A stretch of 64,000 bases of DNA, from positions 4,013,001 through 4,077,000 of the forward strand of contig NC_134282.1 in the NCBI RefSeq assembly GCF_949628215.1. The letters are read 5' to 3'. A program made the translations under genes and the position numbers. The notes beneath the pieces are model-generated. The model ran no database searches. It worked only from the letters and a program-made list of their open reading frames with translations, and was not told where the DNA came from. Of this stretch, positions 1-11,875 are shown piece by piece. Positions within the stretch are counted from its first letter, which is position 1; each line of letters starts with the position of its first letter. The DNA is from Phalacrocorax aristotelis. Taxonomy: Eukaryota > Chordata > Aves > Suliformes > Phalacrocoracidae.

Positions 1-881
1 TAAAATTTATTCTGCATGTGAAACTTTTTCAACTTAGACGCTGAAGCAAATGTTTTGAATCAGAAAACTGGATTTCATTTTGCTTGTTTTGCTCAACTCT
101 ACTGAGAATATGTAAAATCTGTTGATGGAAAAGCTACAAACAGAAGCCATGCTTTGTACCATAAGGCCTGGTAACAACTCTCGGATTACAGATTATTCAG
201 TAAATATGAACAGACTTCTCCTGCTCTGTTATTTAGAAACTGAGAAAATCTCATGAATGGGGCTCAGCTGCTGACTGTTCCTGGGCAGACTGCTTGCTCT
301 CTGTGCCTCATGCTCCCCACCTGCACAATGGGTATATTCCCGCCCCACTCCTCGATAAAGGAGAGGAATTACTGAATCTGTTGCATTGGAGCAAACTGGT
401 ATTTGCTTCTTGGCTATTGTTCATGCCATGGCACAGAGGTATAGCATGGGTCATGCTCTCCTGAGAAGAGGTAAAAACTCGGGGAACAGAACTGCTTAGG
501 TGTTTGGCCTAGTGGAATCTGTTGGGCACATGGGACTTACTCTCCCTCGTACTAGTTAAGGTGGGGATTTGGATCAAAACCAGACTGTAATGACTCCCTT
601 GCTACGGGTGTTTTAAATTGGGAAATCCTAGGACAGTGTGGCACAATTTTATACTATCTTGGTATTATTCGTGTCTAGTAGTTTCATATTAATATCTCAG
701 AATTAAAGCGTTAATTATAAGATTAAGTCTTACATAAGTACTACACACCTTATATTTTCCCCATAATATTTATCGTAATGAAATAGTTACTTGCCATTAA
801 GTAATACCTGAGCCCACCTATTAATCCTGAGAGAGAGGTGCATCGACAGTAATAATTGTCTGTCATTTCTTTTCTTTGTAG
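1..881 (+). other. NCEH1: NCEH1 intron (upstream part cut by window edge)
   Basis: AT-rich intronic sequence with no coding frame. The polypyrimidine tract at about 859-879 leads into the acceptor at 881. A MIR-like SINE relic lies at 262-385. Confidence 0.8.
262..385 (+). repeat. Ancient MIR-type SINE relic
   Basis: The order of short blocks (ctgactgttcctgggcag, then ctctctgtgcctca, ccccacctgcacaatggg, then a ggagaggaatt segment) follows the 3' half of the tRNA-derived MIR/CORE-SINE consensus (..gacctgggcaag..ctctgtgcctcagtttcccca..tgtaaaatggg..). It is diverged and truncated. Assigned by eye; a RepeatMasker run would settle it. Confidence 0.55.
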
Positions 882-1053
882 ATACAGGCTGGTACCAGAG
901 GTGTGCTTCCCTGAGCAATTCCATGACGCTCTTCGTGCTACTAAGCATTTTTTGCAGCCTGATGTCTTAGCTGAGTACTCGGTTGACCCAAGTCGAATTG
1001 CAATTTCTGGCGATAGCGCAGGAGGAAATTTGGCAGCCGCTGTGTGTCAGCAG
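882..1053 (+). CDS. NCEH1: NCEH1 penultimate coding exon (nucleophile Ser exon)
   Basis: This 172-nt exon has acceptor tttctttgtag at 881 and donor gtaaca at 1054. It opens in the middle of a codon (one base carried) and reads [20 protein letters not shown], continuing to [11 protein letters not shown] and ending CQQ. The GDSAGG Ser is the catalytic nucleophile of the alpha/beta-hydrolase fold. The open frame runs on past the donor to a stop at 1098 only by chance. Confidence 0.93.
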
Positions 1054-4000
1054 GTAACATCCAGTGTCTGTTGCGTATTACACTGGGACAATCCCTAACT
1101 CAGTGATGCGCACAGGTTGACAAACCCTTTGTGCTGTGTCATCACAAGATGATGTGCCAACCCTAAAGAGAGAACGGTAGGAAGCCAGCATCTAGTCACT
1201 TTACAGAAGAAAAATGAGCCAATTGCAATATGAATCGCATAGCTTGCAACGTCTTACTACAGTTATGGGTTGTTACGGGCCAGATTTTAAGAGCAAGTTC
1301 CTAAATTACTTTTTTTACCCCTTCTGCTGGTGAATTCTTTGTTTTTCTAAGTAGGTAACTAGGTACGTGCGTAATTTATCAATTTAGCTTCCTATGTTTA
1401 GATGCTTGTCTCTGAAAATACGTTTCTATTTCTTTCAAGTACAAATGAAGGACAAAATATACAATAAATGAAGCTTAATTCCTCTGTTAAACTGTCTTCC
1501 TGTAGCATTTTGCAATTTTAAGGAAATTTCTTTTGTTTATCTGCAGTTTAAATGTAATCTAAATTTAATCTAGTAAAGATTTTACAGGCAGCCTGGGGCG
1601 AGTAGTTTTTTCATGGTTGAGTGAAATATTATTATTAGCTTTTTTGTATTGCCATAACCATTGGTGATAAGAAAGCGGATACCATGTCCAGGCAACTAAT
1701 TATCATGACAACCCTGCAATATTGAATTAGGGTGAAAAAATGAATAAAGGAAAATTACACTAAAAGTTTCAATATCAAGCACTGATAAACATGATAGTAC
1801 CACGTTTTGGAAGCAGCGTTCCTAATTCATTTCCCTGATGCATAATTCTTTTTAAATCATAAACTCATAGAATAGAATCATAGAATCATTAAGGTTGGAA
1901 AAGACCTCTAGGATCATCAAGTCCAACCCCCAACCCAACACCCCCAGGCCTCCTAAACCATGTCCTGAAGTGCCACGTCTACACGTCTTTTAAATACCCC
2001 CAGGGACGGTGACTCCCCCACCTCTCTGGGCAGCCTGTGCCAGGGCCTGACCACCCTTTCAGTGAAGATATTTTGCCTCGTATCCAACCTAAACCTCCCC
2101 TGACGCAGCTTGAGGCCGTTCCCTCTCGTCCTGTCCCTGGTGACTTGGGAGCAGAGACCAGCCCCCCCCTCACTCCAGCTCCTCTCAGGCAGCTGCAGAG
2201 AGCGAGAAGGGCTCCCCTCAGCCCCCTCTTCTCCAGGCTAAACCCCCCCAGCCCCCTCAGCCGCCCCCCAGCACACTTGTGCTCCAGACCCTGCCCCAGC
2301 CCCGCTGCCCTTCTCTGGACACGCTCCAGCCCCTCCAGGCCCTTCTTGTCCCAAGGGGCCCAAACCTGAGCCCAGCATTCGAGGTGGGGCCTCCCCAGGG
2401 CCGAGCACAGGGGCCCCATCCCTGCCCGGCTCCTGCTGGCCACACCAGTGCTGACACAAGCCCGGGGGCTGGTGGCCTCCTTGGCCACCCGGGCACTGCT
2501 GGCTCATGTTCAGCCAGCTTCTCTAGGAGGATGCTGTGGGAGACAGTGTCAAAGGCTTTGTTAAAGTCCAGGCAGACACATCCACAGCCTCTCCCTCATC
2601 CCCTAGGTGGGTCCCTGGTCGTAGCAGGAGATCAGGTTGGTCAGGCAGGACCTGCTTTTCATGAAGCCATGCTGGCTGGGCCTGATCCCCTGGCTGTCCT
2701 GCACGTGCCTGGTGATAAATGGCTCTGTCACCTTCCCCGGTACCGAGGTCAGGCTGACAGGACTGTAGTTCCCCAGTCCCTCCTTCCAGCCCTTCTTGTA
2801 GAGGGGTGTCACATCGGCAAGTCTCCAGCCATCTGGGACCTCCCCTGGTGACCAGGACTGCTGGTAAATGATGGAGAACAGCTTGTCCATCTCCTCCGCC
2901 AGCTCCTTCAGTACTCTTGGATGGATCCCATCTGGGCCCGTGGACTTGTGAGTGTCCTGGTGGAGATCAGTGATGTAGGATTGTTTCAGGGAAAGGTTAA
3001 ATACACTAAGATTCTTCAGCCTGAAAAAGAGACAGACAAGATGAGATATGATAGAGAACTGTGTATCTTGTGTAGAAGGTGAATCAAAACAAGTGTTTAC
3101 TGATTCTTCCAGAAAAAGATTAGGGGGCACCAAATATATAATTGGAGGGCTCAAATAAAATGCAGTTGGCAGGTTCAAGTCAAACACAAGAGAGCTGCTT
3201 CTGTACATGGTGAGCCTTTGCTAGAGAAAACTGTGGATGCCAACAGTTTGCATATGCTCAAAAAACCAATTAGATAAATTCACGGAAGAGAAATCCATGA
3301 AAAACTGTTAAAAGCAAGAACAGCTCCTTTGATTCAGGAGGTCCTTCAGTTGCAAATTGTTAAACTGGAAACTGCGTTAGCTAAATGCCGCTTTACAGGT
3401 TTTTTTGTTTTTATTTCTTCTTACACCTTTCAACTTCTGCCAGTGATTTCTGTGGGAGGCAGGATACTGGGTCTGCCTGTATGGCCATCCTTACACGAGA
3501 AGAAAAAGATCAGGCTGCTAATATTTCAGACAAAAGAGCAACATTACCTGTATAAGAGTAGAATTTGGCCTAAAAATTGTCAAATGAATGGTGAGTTGTG
3601 TGAATTTAAGGTAGATATTGTAATGTTTGTTTTCTTTATAATCTCAATTCTATCCTATATTCTTCCCACAGCTTAGCAAAGAGGAGAATTTGACCGTCAG
3701 ACCAAAACTGCAGGCTTTAATTTATCCAGCCCTTCAGGCATTTGACTTCAATACACCTTCTTACCAGCAGAACATGAATATGGCCATTCTTCCTCGTTCC
3801 ATCATGATCAACTATTGGATAGATTATTTCAGTGGTAATTATGACTTGGTTCACTCGCTGCTGATTAACAACCACACTGCTCTTGACGTTGGCCAAGCTC
3901 TCTCTTTCAGAAGACATCTGAACTGGACATCTCTACTGCCTTCATCGTTCAAAAAGCACTACAAGCCTGTAATACAAACCACAGGCAAGGCTGAAATCAT

Positions 4001-4289
4001 CCAGGAGATACCAGCGCTGCTTGATGTACGAGCAGTCCCGCTCCTTGCCGAAAACGAAACTCTGCAGCTGCAGCCGAAGACTTACATCCTGACGTGCGAG
4101 AATGACGTCCTGCGAGATGACGGGGTGATGTACGCCAAGCGCCTGGAGAACGCCGGCGTGGAAGTCACGCTCGATCACTTTGATGACTGCTTTCATGGCT
4201 GTCTGATATTCACCGTTTGGCCTACTGATTTCTCTGCGGGCATTCAGACCAGGAAAAGCTATATAAAATGGCTGGATGAAAACCTCTGA
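882..4289 (+). CDS. NCEH1: Neutral cholesterol ester hydrolase 1, 3' part of the gene (last two coding exons, 5' end outside window)
   Basis: The CDS joins 882-1053 and 3672-4289, 790 nt, ending in TGA. NCEH1 (also called AADACL1/KIAA1363) is an ER-anchored serine hydrolase of the hormone-sensitive-lipase/arylacetamide deacetylase family; it hydrolyses cholesteryl esters and 2-acetyl monoalkylglycerol ethers, with its catalytic domain on the lumenal side. Seen here: the nucleophile elbow GDSAGG, the acid motif NDVLRDDG, and the catalytic His motif DDCFHG. The C-terminus ends YIKWLDENL, as expected for this family member rather than AADAC. The HGGG oxyanion-hole motif and the N-terminal membrane anchor must be on exons left of the window. 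Splice phases agree: exon 882-1053 ends on a complete codon and the next exon opens in phase 0, giving [10 protein letters not shown]. The residue before FHG is Cys where the human protein has Gly. Identity is strong; only a recent AADAC-family paralogue would be an alternative. Confidence 0.93.
1866..2985 (-). mobile_element. CR1 LINE, 5'-truncated, includes end of reverse-transcriptase ORF
   Basis: The + strand begins with the reverse complement of the CR1 3' octamer tail (catagaat, agaatcatagaatcatt), then the well-known CR1 3' UTR block (aaggttggaaaagacctc). Reading the minus strand, the ORF2 fragment contains [20 protein letters not shown] and [26 protein letters not shown], typical CR1 reverse-transcriptase signatures (fingers/palm). 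Stop codons and frame breaks show it is dead. It is the longest LINE fragment in the window, about 1.1 kb. The 5' limit is approximate. Confidence 0.9.
3005..3325 (+). repeat. Older CR1-like LINE 3' end relic, opposite orientation
   Basis: The blocks attcttcagcctgaaaaag, gatatgatagagaact, ggtgaatcaaaacaagtg, gggggcaccaaat, ggcaggttcaagtcaaacac and agataaattcacgga occur in the order found in the 3' UTR of old amniote CR1 families (..ttcagcctggaaaagagac..gatatgatagagg..ctaggggtcaccaaatg..ggcagcaggtttaaaacaaac..). It is diverged and lacks an intact tail. It directly abuts the younger minus-strand CR1 that ends near 2985. Confidence 0.65.
3672..4289 (+). CDS. NCEH1: NCEH1 terminal coding exon
   Basis: This 618-nt coding part encodes 205 residues. 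The acceptor is tcttcccacag at 3671; an alternative AG four bases later would break the frame. It encodes the cap/acyl-pocket region (motifs [39 protein letters not shown]), then the catalytic Asp motif (DVLRDDG) and catalytic His motif (DDCFHG), ending in TGA at 4287-4289. N-glycosylation sequons are visible at NHT and NWT, consistent with a lumenal domain. Confidence 0.94.
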   Translation, partial: LSKEENLTVRPKLQALIYPALQAFDFNTPSYQQNMNMAILPRSIMINYWIDYFSGNYDLVHSLLINNHTALDVGQALSFRRHLNWTSLLPSSFKKHYKPVIQTTGKAEIIQEIPALLDVRAVPLLAENETLQLQPKTYILTCENDVLRDDGVMYAKRLENAGVEVTLDHFDDCFHGCLIFTVWPTDFSAGIQTRKSYIKWLDENL

Positions 4290-6600
4290 AGAGAGGGTGT
4301 CTCTTGAAGACCCAGGGTGTGCAGCTCTGGTGTCCTTGCTAAAGAGCAAGCAACGAAAAAGTGCACTTTTCCAAATTCAGACTTCACCCATTCAGCTGCA
4401 GCTGCTGGTGGTTACAGACCACCCACTACAGCCTTCACTCGCTCCGTGGGCCTTGCCCAGCAGAGCATTCTGAGAAATACTTTTTCAAACTTTGATTTCT
4501 TTCCCGCCCCCCCATTTTTCCAGATTACGATTGCCAAACATAAACAAATGTTGAGCAAGGAGATCAGCATTCCTGTAACGTTCTTAACTGGCTGCAACTT
4601 TCAAACTTTGACTCAATTAGGTGCAAAGGCCACAATTTTCAAATGATGTGAAGTAAAGCCAAACACCTACATCTACGTCTGAATATGCAAAAATGGGAGC
4701 TAGTTTTCAGCAGTCCTGAGCACTTGATGTCAAAGAAAATGTGAGCTGCTCTCACCTTTGACAGCACAGCCGTGCATTTGAATGTCAGGCATGGATTTAG
4801 GGGCTGGCTTTTACGCACATAGACAAATGGCTTGTTTAAATTAAAAAAAAAAACAAAAAACACCAAAAAAAACCCCAAAACTCTTCTAGGCAGTTAAGAT
4901 GATGCTAGACAAGTCTCCTAGCCAAACATGTAATTCAGCTTTGGAATTTGGTCTTTATCGCCTTTTATTTATTTATATTTTATAAAAGCACAGGACTAAA
5001 TATATTTTGAATAAGTATTACAGCATACGTACAAATATATAGGATAAAATACTATGTGTAGTAGCAGAATCCAGGTTGTTTCTGTGAGTGAGCTTCAAAG
5101 CTGACTACCTGTTTGGCTAAAGAATGTGACTTCGTCTGTGTTTAAAGCCTCAGCTTCATAACCTCCTTACAGAAAATACTGAGGATACTAAAAAAAAAAA
5201 AATCTACTGTGTGGTTTGCACTAATGTTTGTAATAGTAGTTTTTGTTCATTGACTTTTCTTTTGTGCTTGTAGTGTTTATTATATTACGTGCTTCCCGGA
5301 AGGAGGGAAGCAAGTAAATAGAAGTGGGCTCTAATCTATACGGAAGATTTAAATCTGAGCTCTGCAGCTAAACTTCGTCTGTCTTGTAGACTGACCCAAA
5401 CACTAGGTAAGACGATTTCACTGTTGTGCAGCAAACCTCTACGGATTGAGGCAGTCTGTAAAATTCAGACAGGCAGGACAGGGAAGTGAAACCACTTGCG
5501 ACAGCATATATTGTCCAGGATGCTTACTGTTTGCAGGAATGAAGGTTGTGTCAAAAGCCCAGTGTTTCTAGACAAAGAAGAGAGAATGACTGCCCCGTGA
5601 CTAAAGTGGTGGATTAAATTCATCCTCAGCTTTACCAGAGACTTCCTGTGGGACCCCAGGAGAAGAACTTAATCTCCTTATGCCTCACTTCTGCAAGAGA
5701 GGGAGCAGTAATTTCCTACCTCACAAAGGAGCTGTGAAGCTGAATCCACAGGCGTTGATCCGGTAGCTTTCGACTTTCCATCCTTCTCTAATAGCTGGCT
5801 CCGAGGAGGAGCCTGGCCCACGACGGCTGGTGCTGCTAGACTGCAGGTCCTCCTGGGCGGCTCATCTCTGTCCTTGCTCCTGTGAAAGTACCGTGAGATG
5901 AGGCTCCTTGGCTCTTGGGACATCATGACAGCGTTTCTTATGGCAGGATTCTGAAAGGTTCTTTAAAAAAGAAAAAAAAAGGCACTGGTGGAACGAACTG
6001 CCTTCTGTCATTTAAAATGTATACAGACCAGTCCACTTTCACTGGTATTTAAATTAAATAAGAGAATGGCTTTGCTGAATCCTCGCTTCCTAGAAGCATC
6101 AGGTTGTTAATGTGGTTGTATGTATTAAGAAAAGCTGTTATGAGACAAGGCCCCGATGTAGGCTCAGTCATGCAGGCTCAGGTTTGTTTCTGGGCACAGG
6201 TTCACGTGAAGGTCACAAGCTGAAGTTTTTTCAACAGTGTCTCAGATTCTTCTTCCATTTAGATCTTGTAAGATCTAAGTAGCAACTGTGATTGAAATGT
6301 GCTATCAAAATGAAGAACAAATAAATAAAGTGAAATATAGCTGTGATGGTTTCTTTCCCACCCTTCCCAGGACAACTGATTTTCCTTTTTTTCTGCAGAT
6401 GTACAACATTCCCAACTTGAGTTTTCACCTTGCAGAGGTCAGGGAAACAGAACAGGAGTTCCTGAAGAAATGCTGGACCAAAGCCAGGGTGGTTGTTTTC
6501 GAGGCCGGAAGCTTTGCCTGTGTGTCTGTGAGGGTGACCTGCTCTTACTTCATTGCTGCCAAATGGTGACAGCATTTACTGGTGTGGAATAGTGGGGTGG
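4290..6600 (+). other. NCEH1: NCEH1 3' UTR and downstream flank
   Basis: Non-coding. A-rich tracts occur at 4840-4880 and 5190-5205. Candidate polyadenylation signals AATAAA overlap at 6320-6325 and 6324-6329, but the true mRNA end cannot be chosen from sequence alone. A MIR-like relic lies at 5590-5750. The open frames in this stretch show no recognisable protein. Confidence 0.5.
5590..5750 (+). repeat. Ancient MIR-type SINE relic
   Basis: The sequence follows the MIR order: a region resembling the agcttt-accagagacttcctgtgg block, then aacttaatctccttatgcctc, a gcaagagagggagcagtaat segment and ctacctcacaaaggagctgtg. These correspond to MIR blocks (cttaacctctctgtgcctcagttt..tgtaaaatggggataat..ctacctcatagggttgttgtgagg). 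Diverged; assigned by eye. Confidence 0.6.
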
Positions 6601-8425
6601 TACCTGCACTGCTGCTGCTCCTCTCCTTCAGGATAGACAGTGGAGCTCATGTTCTCTGTTCTGATCTATAAACACAATTTGGTAGATTATTTGTATGTTT
6701 GAAATCAGTTTTAGCCAAAGTCCTAGTTCTGTTTTCATTCCTATTTGCCTTCCTTTCACATTCTTTCTTCTGATCTGTTACCCATTTTCGTCCCCTGCTC
6801 TCAAATTTATTAATGGTCATACCAGCATTACTTTTGAAATACCCTAACGTGGGCATTTGCCATTTTGTCTAGCAGCGTCCTATGACAGTCACACAATATA
6901 AAGCTTTCCTGCTGAAAAAGAGCTGGGGAAAAAAGCTTCAAAGTCCTTATAAGCCTGTTTCGAAGTCAGCAGGAGTCATACCCCTGCTTGCCTTAAATTG
7001 ATGCATTAAAAACAGGCTAGGCCCCATGGAGCATTTTCTTCCAGTCATGTTTTCTTAGATTTAGTAAGAAGTCTGTCTCTGTGGGGCTTGGCAAGGCCAG
7101 GGCAGTGCCTCCCACGGCTGGGTGCAGCCAGGCACATCATCCGGCGCCGGGTGCCGCTGCGGGAGGATGCTCAGCGAGGACCCGCTGAAAGGCTTGCTGC
7201 CATCTGTGCCGCGCTTCCACAGGCACTGAGCTGCCACCCGAGGGCTGACAAAGCGCCTGGCGCAAAATCCTCCACAGCACCTTCGGATGGCGTTGGGTGG
7301 GTATGTGCGGCGCCTTAATCCAAGCGTTAACCTGCGATGGATACGGCACACTTCTTTTGCAGCACTACAGAGCTGTTGGGTATGAGACATCCACGTGGGG
7401 CTGGCTGGCAGGTCAAAACTTGTGGGCGAGACAAGCTTGGAGGCTGAGCCCGGTGCCAAGTGCATCGCTGGTTGCACTGCGTGCCTCCACGGTGCTGGAG
7501 CTGCAGCCCCCTGTTCCCGTTGCAGTGCCCTGTTCACCTCCTACCCTCAGCTGCGGGACTGGAGCAGCAGCGGGTGCGTGGTGGGGCGGTGACCCAGGTG
7601 TCCCTCTGTCCCACAGCCAGGCAGCCCCCACGGCCTCATGCCTCCGCATCCAGAAATCCCACCCTTCCCCTGCAGCCCTCCTGGCTGGGTGCTGCTCCTT
7701 GCCTCGCACTTAGAAAACTCTTTGGAGCTGGGCCACGTTTTATTTTGGTCATCCCCAGGGGAGGAACACATTTTCTCCTTGCTCTTAATTCCATTTTTTT
7801 CTGGCACTAATCCAATGGGATGTATTCCTTTCATAAATGTTGTTTAAATAGTTGGCAGCACATCATTAATATAACACTAAGCTTTACCGCTAACGTAAAT
7901 TTAATTGTCACTATTATTTTCTACTGCACTTTAAAGTGTTTAACAACTGTTCAGCAGGAAGACAGGCAAAAGAAAACAAAGAAGAAACCCTGTAATAGCT
8001 CCTTTAAAACTTATTTCAACTATAGCTTCTGTAAAAACAACTCTTTCTGGCTTTGTAATAGCAAGGGAACATTAACTGTTTCCATCACAACCACTTGTTC
8101 TTTTCTGAAGCAGAATCGCTACAAACCACAGCAGTTCCCATCGTAAGACAGTCTAGGGGTATAGGAGAGGCAGAGTTTGTTAAAGGAGCGAATATATTTT
8201 ATTTTAAGAGCTGTAAAACAGCAGGAATAACTGGTGTTATCGACAACTACTCCCACAAACCCCGTGCCAGTATCAGGACAGGTGCAGTACAATCAGTGCC
8301 ATCGAGATGTGGGATTCAGAGTATGTGGAGGAATAAAGGGGATTTTTACTGCTAACCTAGTAATTTCATTACAACCGAATTTTAGGATGAGGTTTTAAAT
8401 TAAAATATACTAGTTCATGCTACAG

Positions 8426-8440
8426 CCAGCAGAGGGAGCA
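8426..8440 (+). promoter_or_regulatory. Candidate CTCF-binding site
   Basis: ccagcagagggagca matches the core CTCF consensus CCASYAGRKGGCRS with one mismatch in the core (A for the C of GGC). It lies in the long gap between NCEH1 and TNFSF10. A 15-base match can occur by chance, so this is only a candidate. Confidence 0.35.
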
Positions 8441-11400
8441 TTTAAAACGAAGACTGTTTTGAAAAGGTCTGACACATTTCTAAAAACACACCATGAAACC
8501 GAAAGCCTTATTACAGGAATCGCACCAAAACATTTGTGGCCGCCCAGCCCTTGACTTGTGAATGCATGTATGGACAAGGCATAAAACTCATGCTAATGGG
8601 AAATTACTCAGATTTCTTGCAAAAAAAACACCCCTCAGAACCATTGCTCAGCATGAATCGCTTTCAGTCCTTGGCAGGCCGTAAGGATTTTATTTTTGAG
8701 GTGATCTAGCTGCTATTAGTTTAGATTTTGCAATCTGGTTGGGGTGTGTGCAGTTATTCAGGTCTCGCTGTAGGTGCCTGTGCATGTTTCTGGTCCACAG
8801 ATTGGAAAGGCTGAGGGGGCATGCCTGGGGGAAGTCTGCCTCGCAGCGCCGAGGGCACGGCTACGTGCTCGTGGAGGGCTCGGTTTTCAGGACTGTCTCG
8901 GTTGCCTTTGTATACATCTGGCTTTGTCAGCGAGGGATGCGTAGAGGCATAGCAGCATCTCCAAAATTCAATGGAGAGCTGTGCGTGCCCTGAAAATGGT
9001 TGCATTTCAACCCCCAGGGTTAGGACCTGGAGAAGCAGGGCTATTTCTGCCCTTGCGCCATGGCATTTCTGCTCTTTTAATGGTGCATAAGGCAACTCAT
9101 TTTAAGAAAAAAGTGATTTTTATTTTTCTTCACTGGCCTTGTACGCCCTGCGGCTGATGCTGGGAGGAGGAGAGGACCTTTCTGAGAGCCCCATGGCAAA
9201 GCAGCCCTGACACTCCGCTCCGGGGCCTGTGAGAGCCAGCGTTACTTGGCATAGCCAGCAGCTGGGCTTTGGGTTATTTCAGCGATCAGATGAATTACCT
9301 TTGATGTTTTCACCATCCAGCCACATGCACACACTCCACGCCGCGTTAGCTGCCATCACATCATCTGCTCCAGCGCTTTCATCCCTGTGATGCAAACGTG
9401 CTGTGGGTTATGAAACACTGCAAAGTAAGAACAGCTCGGCAAAGCAGCAGCATTATCCACTTCTGAGGGGTTTTTCCCTCATCCCAAAAAAGCCTGCAAA
9501 GGCAGGAGTCAGAAATGCCACCTCACCTCCCTGGCGCAGCCGGAGAGGCCGGCTGTGAGGAGTCGGGGCCTGCGCCTTTTGCGTTCCCATTTTGCATTGC
9601 CATTTTATCTGCAGAAGTGGAACAGAGCTTACCTGCCTTTCAAAATATACCATTACATCTCAAATCCTGCTTTTGATTGTCTGTGTGGACGGTCAAGGGA
9701 GGGAGGCTGCTATTTGTTATTTTACAGCCACTGCAATGCTTTGGGGAGGCAACAGTCTAAGCCTGGCTTTCAGCACAAAGAACCAGCTTCTGAGTTCAGG
9801 TGCTGTACGACCTGTCCAGATTCCAGGCGATTAATCAGAGAGCACATCGTGGATTTGTATTTGATGTCAACCCCCCGAGCGGTTAGCATGCAGACGGGGT
9901 GTTTTGTATATAAGGACTCTCTTTGGGCGCAGTCATAGGCTTCACTGGGTGTTTTCCAGCCCCACAGTAGAGTTATGAAAATCAAAGACAGGGGCTACAA
10001 ACGTGAAAATGGCCTACGCGATCGCATCACTTACCAGGAGCAATACGGTGAAGCTGGTGAAACAGGAGCTTTTAGCCTGAGCCAATGCATATTTTTTAAG
10101 CACACTCTAAGGAACTCCTTATTATAAATTATATTCCTCTATATATCTATACACATCATCTATACGTTGCAGTAGTTTCCAAGGGAGTGTCTGAGTTTAA
10201 GCAAGCTCTGAAAAGGTCTGCTGACCTGTCACCCTGAGGCAGATGCACATACTTACTTACATCAGCCACCCATCCCACCTCTTTCAGCCTTTATTTCAAA
10301 ACATAAATCCCAATTTTAACTTGCTTCTCAGCATCACTTTGAAACGCCACTTCAACCTGAGTAGAGATTATTCTTACCGTGGCACCTCTCCTGCGCCTGC
10401 CCAAACAGCATCTCCTGAGCTGTGCAAAGTCGTTTGCCGTTTGCATATTAACCCAGCAAAGCCCACACAGCTGAGTGCTCTTCCTCCTAAAACTTTCTCA
10501 ACAGACTTGTTTACTAAACCTGTGATGAGTTAAGGGCAGCAGGGTTAACTCAGCACCTCTTTGTCTTTGGTGAAGGGAATCACCAAACTTTACTTGCAGG
10601 TCTCCAAGCAACTCAGCTTGACCCAACCTCAGCTTCCAGAGCTGGAGTGGGGAGCAAAGCCAACTCTCTTTCAACTCCCAAATCAGAAATCATTAAAAGC
10701 TAATATGTGCCAGGATCCATAACGAAACGTTGCAGTCACTTATTTTCCAAATGAAAAACAAGTTAAAGCGGAAGGTGCTTTTCCTGTTAATATCTCGTCC
10801 AGTCCCTAAATAACATCCCAGGAGCCAGGGGATCTTTACTGCGTGGGAAGAGGAGCATTTGACGGGGGAGAGGAAAGTTTAAAAAGCAACAAAACCAGTA
10901 AGGGTTGGAGATCAGCTGGGCTAGGCTGTCATGCCTCCACTAGCCCTGGGAGCAGCAGCTCTCCCATGGGCAGAGCCAACCCTTGGCGGGGCAGGGGAGG
11001 CTGTTGACTGCCAGGCAGAGCTGTGGGGAATTCCACTGCTTCTGTCACTTCTCCGTCCTCTCCTGAACAGTGCCTGGGTTCGCGCCAGCTTGTCATAAAA
11101 GGGTGAAACAAAACAATGAGGGCGCTTAATCATTTCGGCTTGCAGGAAGAGATTGTGAATTTAATCAAAACAGCTAGATTATAGCCTGGGGAGCCCCTCT
11201 TCTGCTCCCAGCCCCGGAGCTGGAGCAGCCAAAGGCTGGGATTCACGACTAGCTCGGCACTCAGCTGCATGCGTTTCACTTAAACCATACGACTTCGATA
11301 GCCTGCCTGTGCAAGGCATTGCACGATCCACCAGCTCCGCAGGGTGCCAGCAGTGTTCGTTCAGGTAAGGATTTTAGTGCGTAAACACACCGTCATGAGC

Positions 11401-11812
11401 TGGCACTTGCGCTAACTGGGCAGGTTTGCTATTTTCTTCCTTGACAATGTTCCTGCAACACCCGAGCTGCTGCAGGCTTGGGAGCATGGAGAGTCCTCTG
11501 GAAATATTATACTCCTCACAGCAGCTGAGGACACGTAGCTATTTGGTAAGGAAGAAACTAGATGACTGACATATTGGCATTTTAGGACCTTAACTACAGT
11601 CTTTCTGCAGCCAACTGAGAGACCGATGTTGTCCTAAGGAGCTCTGGGCCCGTGGTTGATGGAGAGGGAGCCCCGAGACCCCAGCCCCGGGTTGCTGCTA
11701 CCCCAGCCATAAGGGTCTGTGAGCACCCAGCGTCTCTTCAGCTTTGTCGCAGAGAGGTTTGAATAGGGGTACAACTAACTCAGATGATAAAACCTGTGCT
11801 CACTTATTTATA

Positions 11813-11875
11813 GTTGCTTCATCTAATGAGGGAGTTGCTTCATCTAATGAAGCAGTTGCTTCATCTAATGAAGGA
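11813..11875 (+). repeat. Three-copy 21-bp tandem repeat
   Basis: Three consecutive 21-bp units start at 11813, 11834 and 11855. They share the core gttgcttcatctaatga and differ only in the last four bases. The period is a multiple of three, so a short open frame runs through it, but no gene is supported. Confidence 0.9.

Larger units (their letters stand above)
1054..3671 (+). other. NCEH1: Last NCEH1 intron
   Basis: This 2.6-kb intron has GT at 1054 and AG at 3670-3671. The first 0.8 kb is AT-rich unique sequence. About half of the intron is LINE-derived (1866-2985 and 3005-3325). The donor and acceptor look standard. Confidence 0.85.

Noticed and set aside
1979-2851. Overlapping open frames on both strands of about 80-190 residues
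   Set aside because: They lie within the CR1 element. The minus-strand frames are CR1 3' UTR and degraded ORF2; the plus-strand frames are antisense to it.
7061-7834. Cluster of overlapping open frames in a GC-richer patch
   Set aside because: Frames occur in nearly every phase on both strands with no splice context, start context or recognisable domain. GC content explains the lack of stops.
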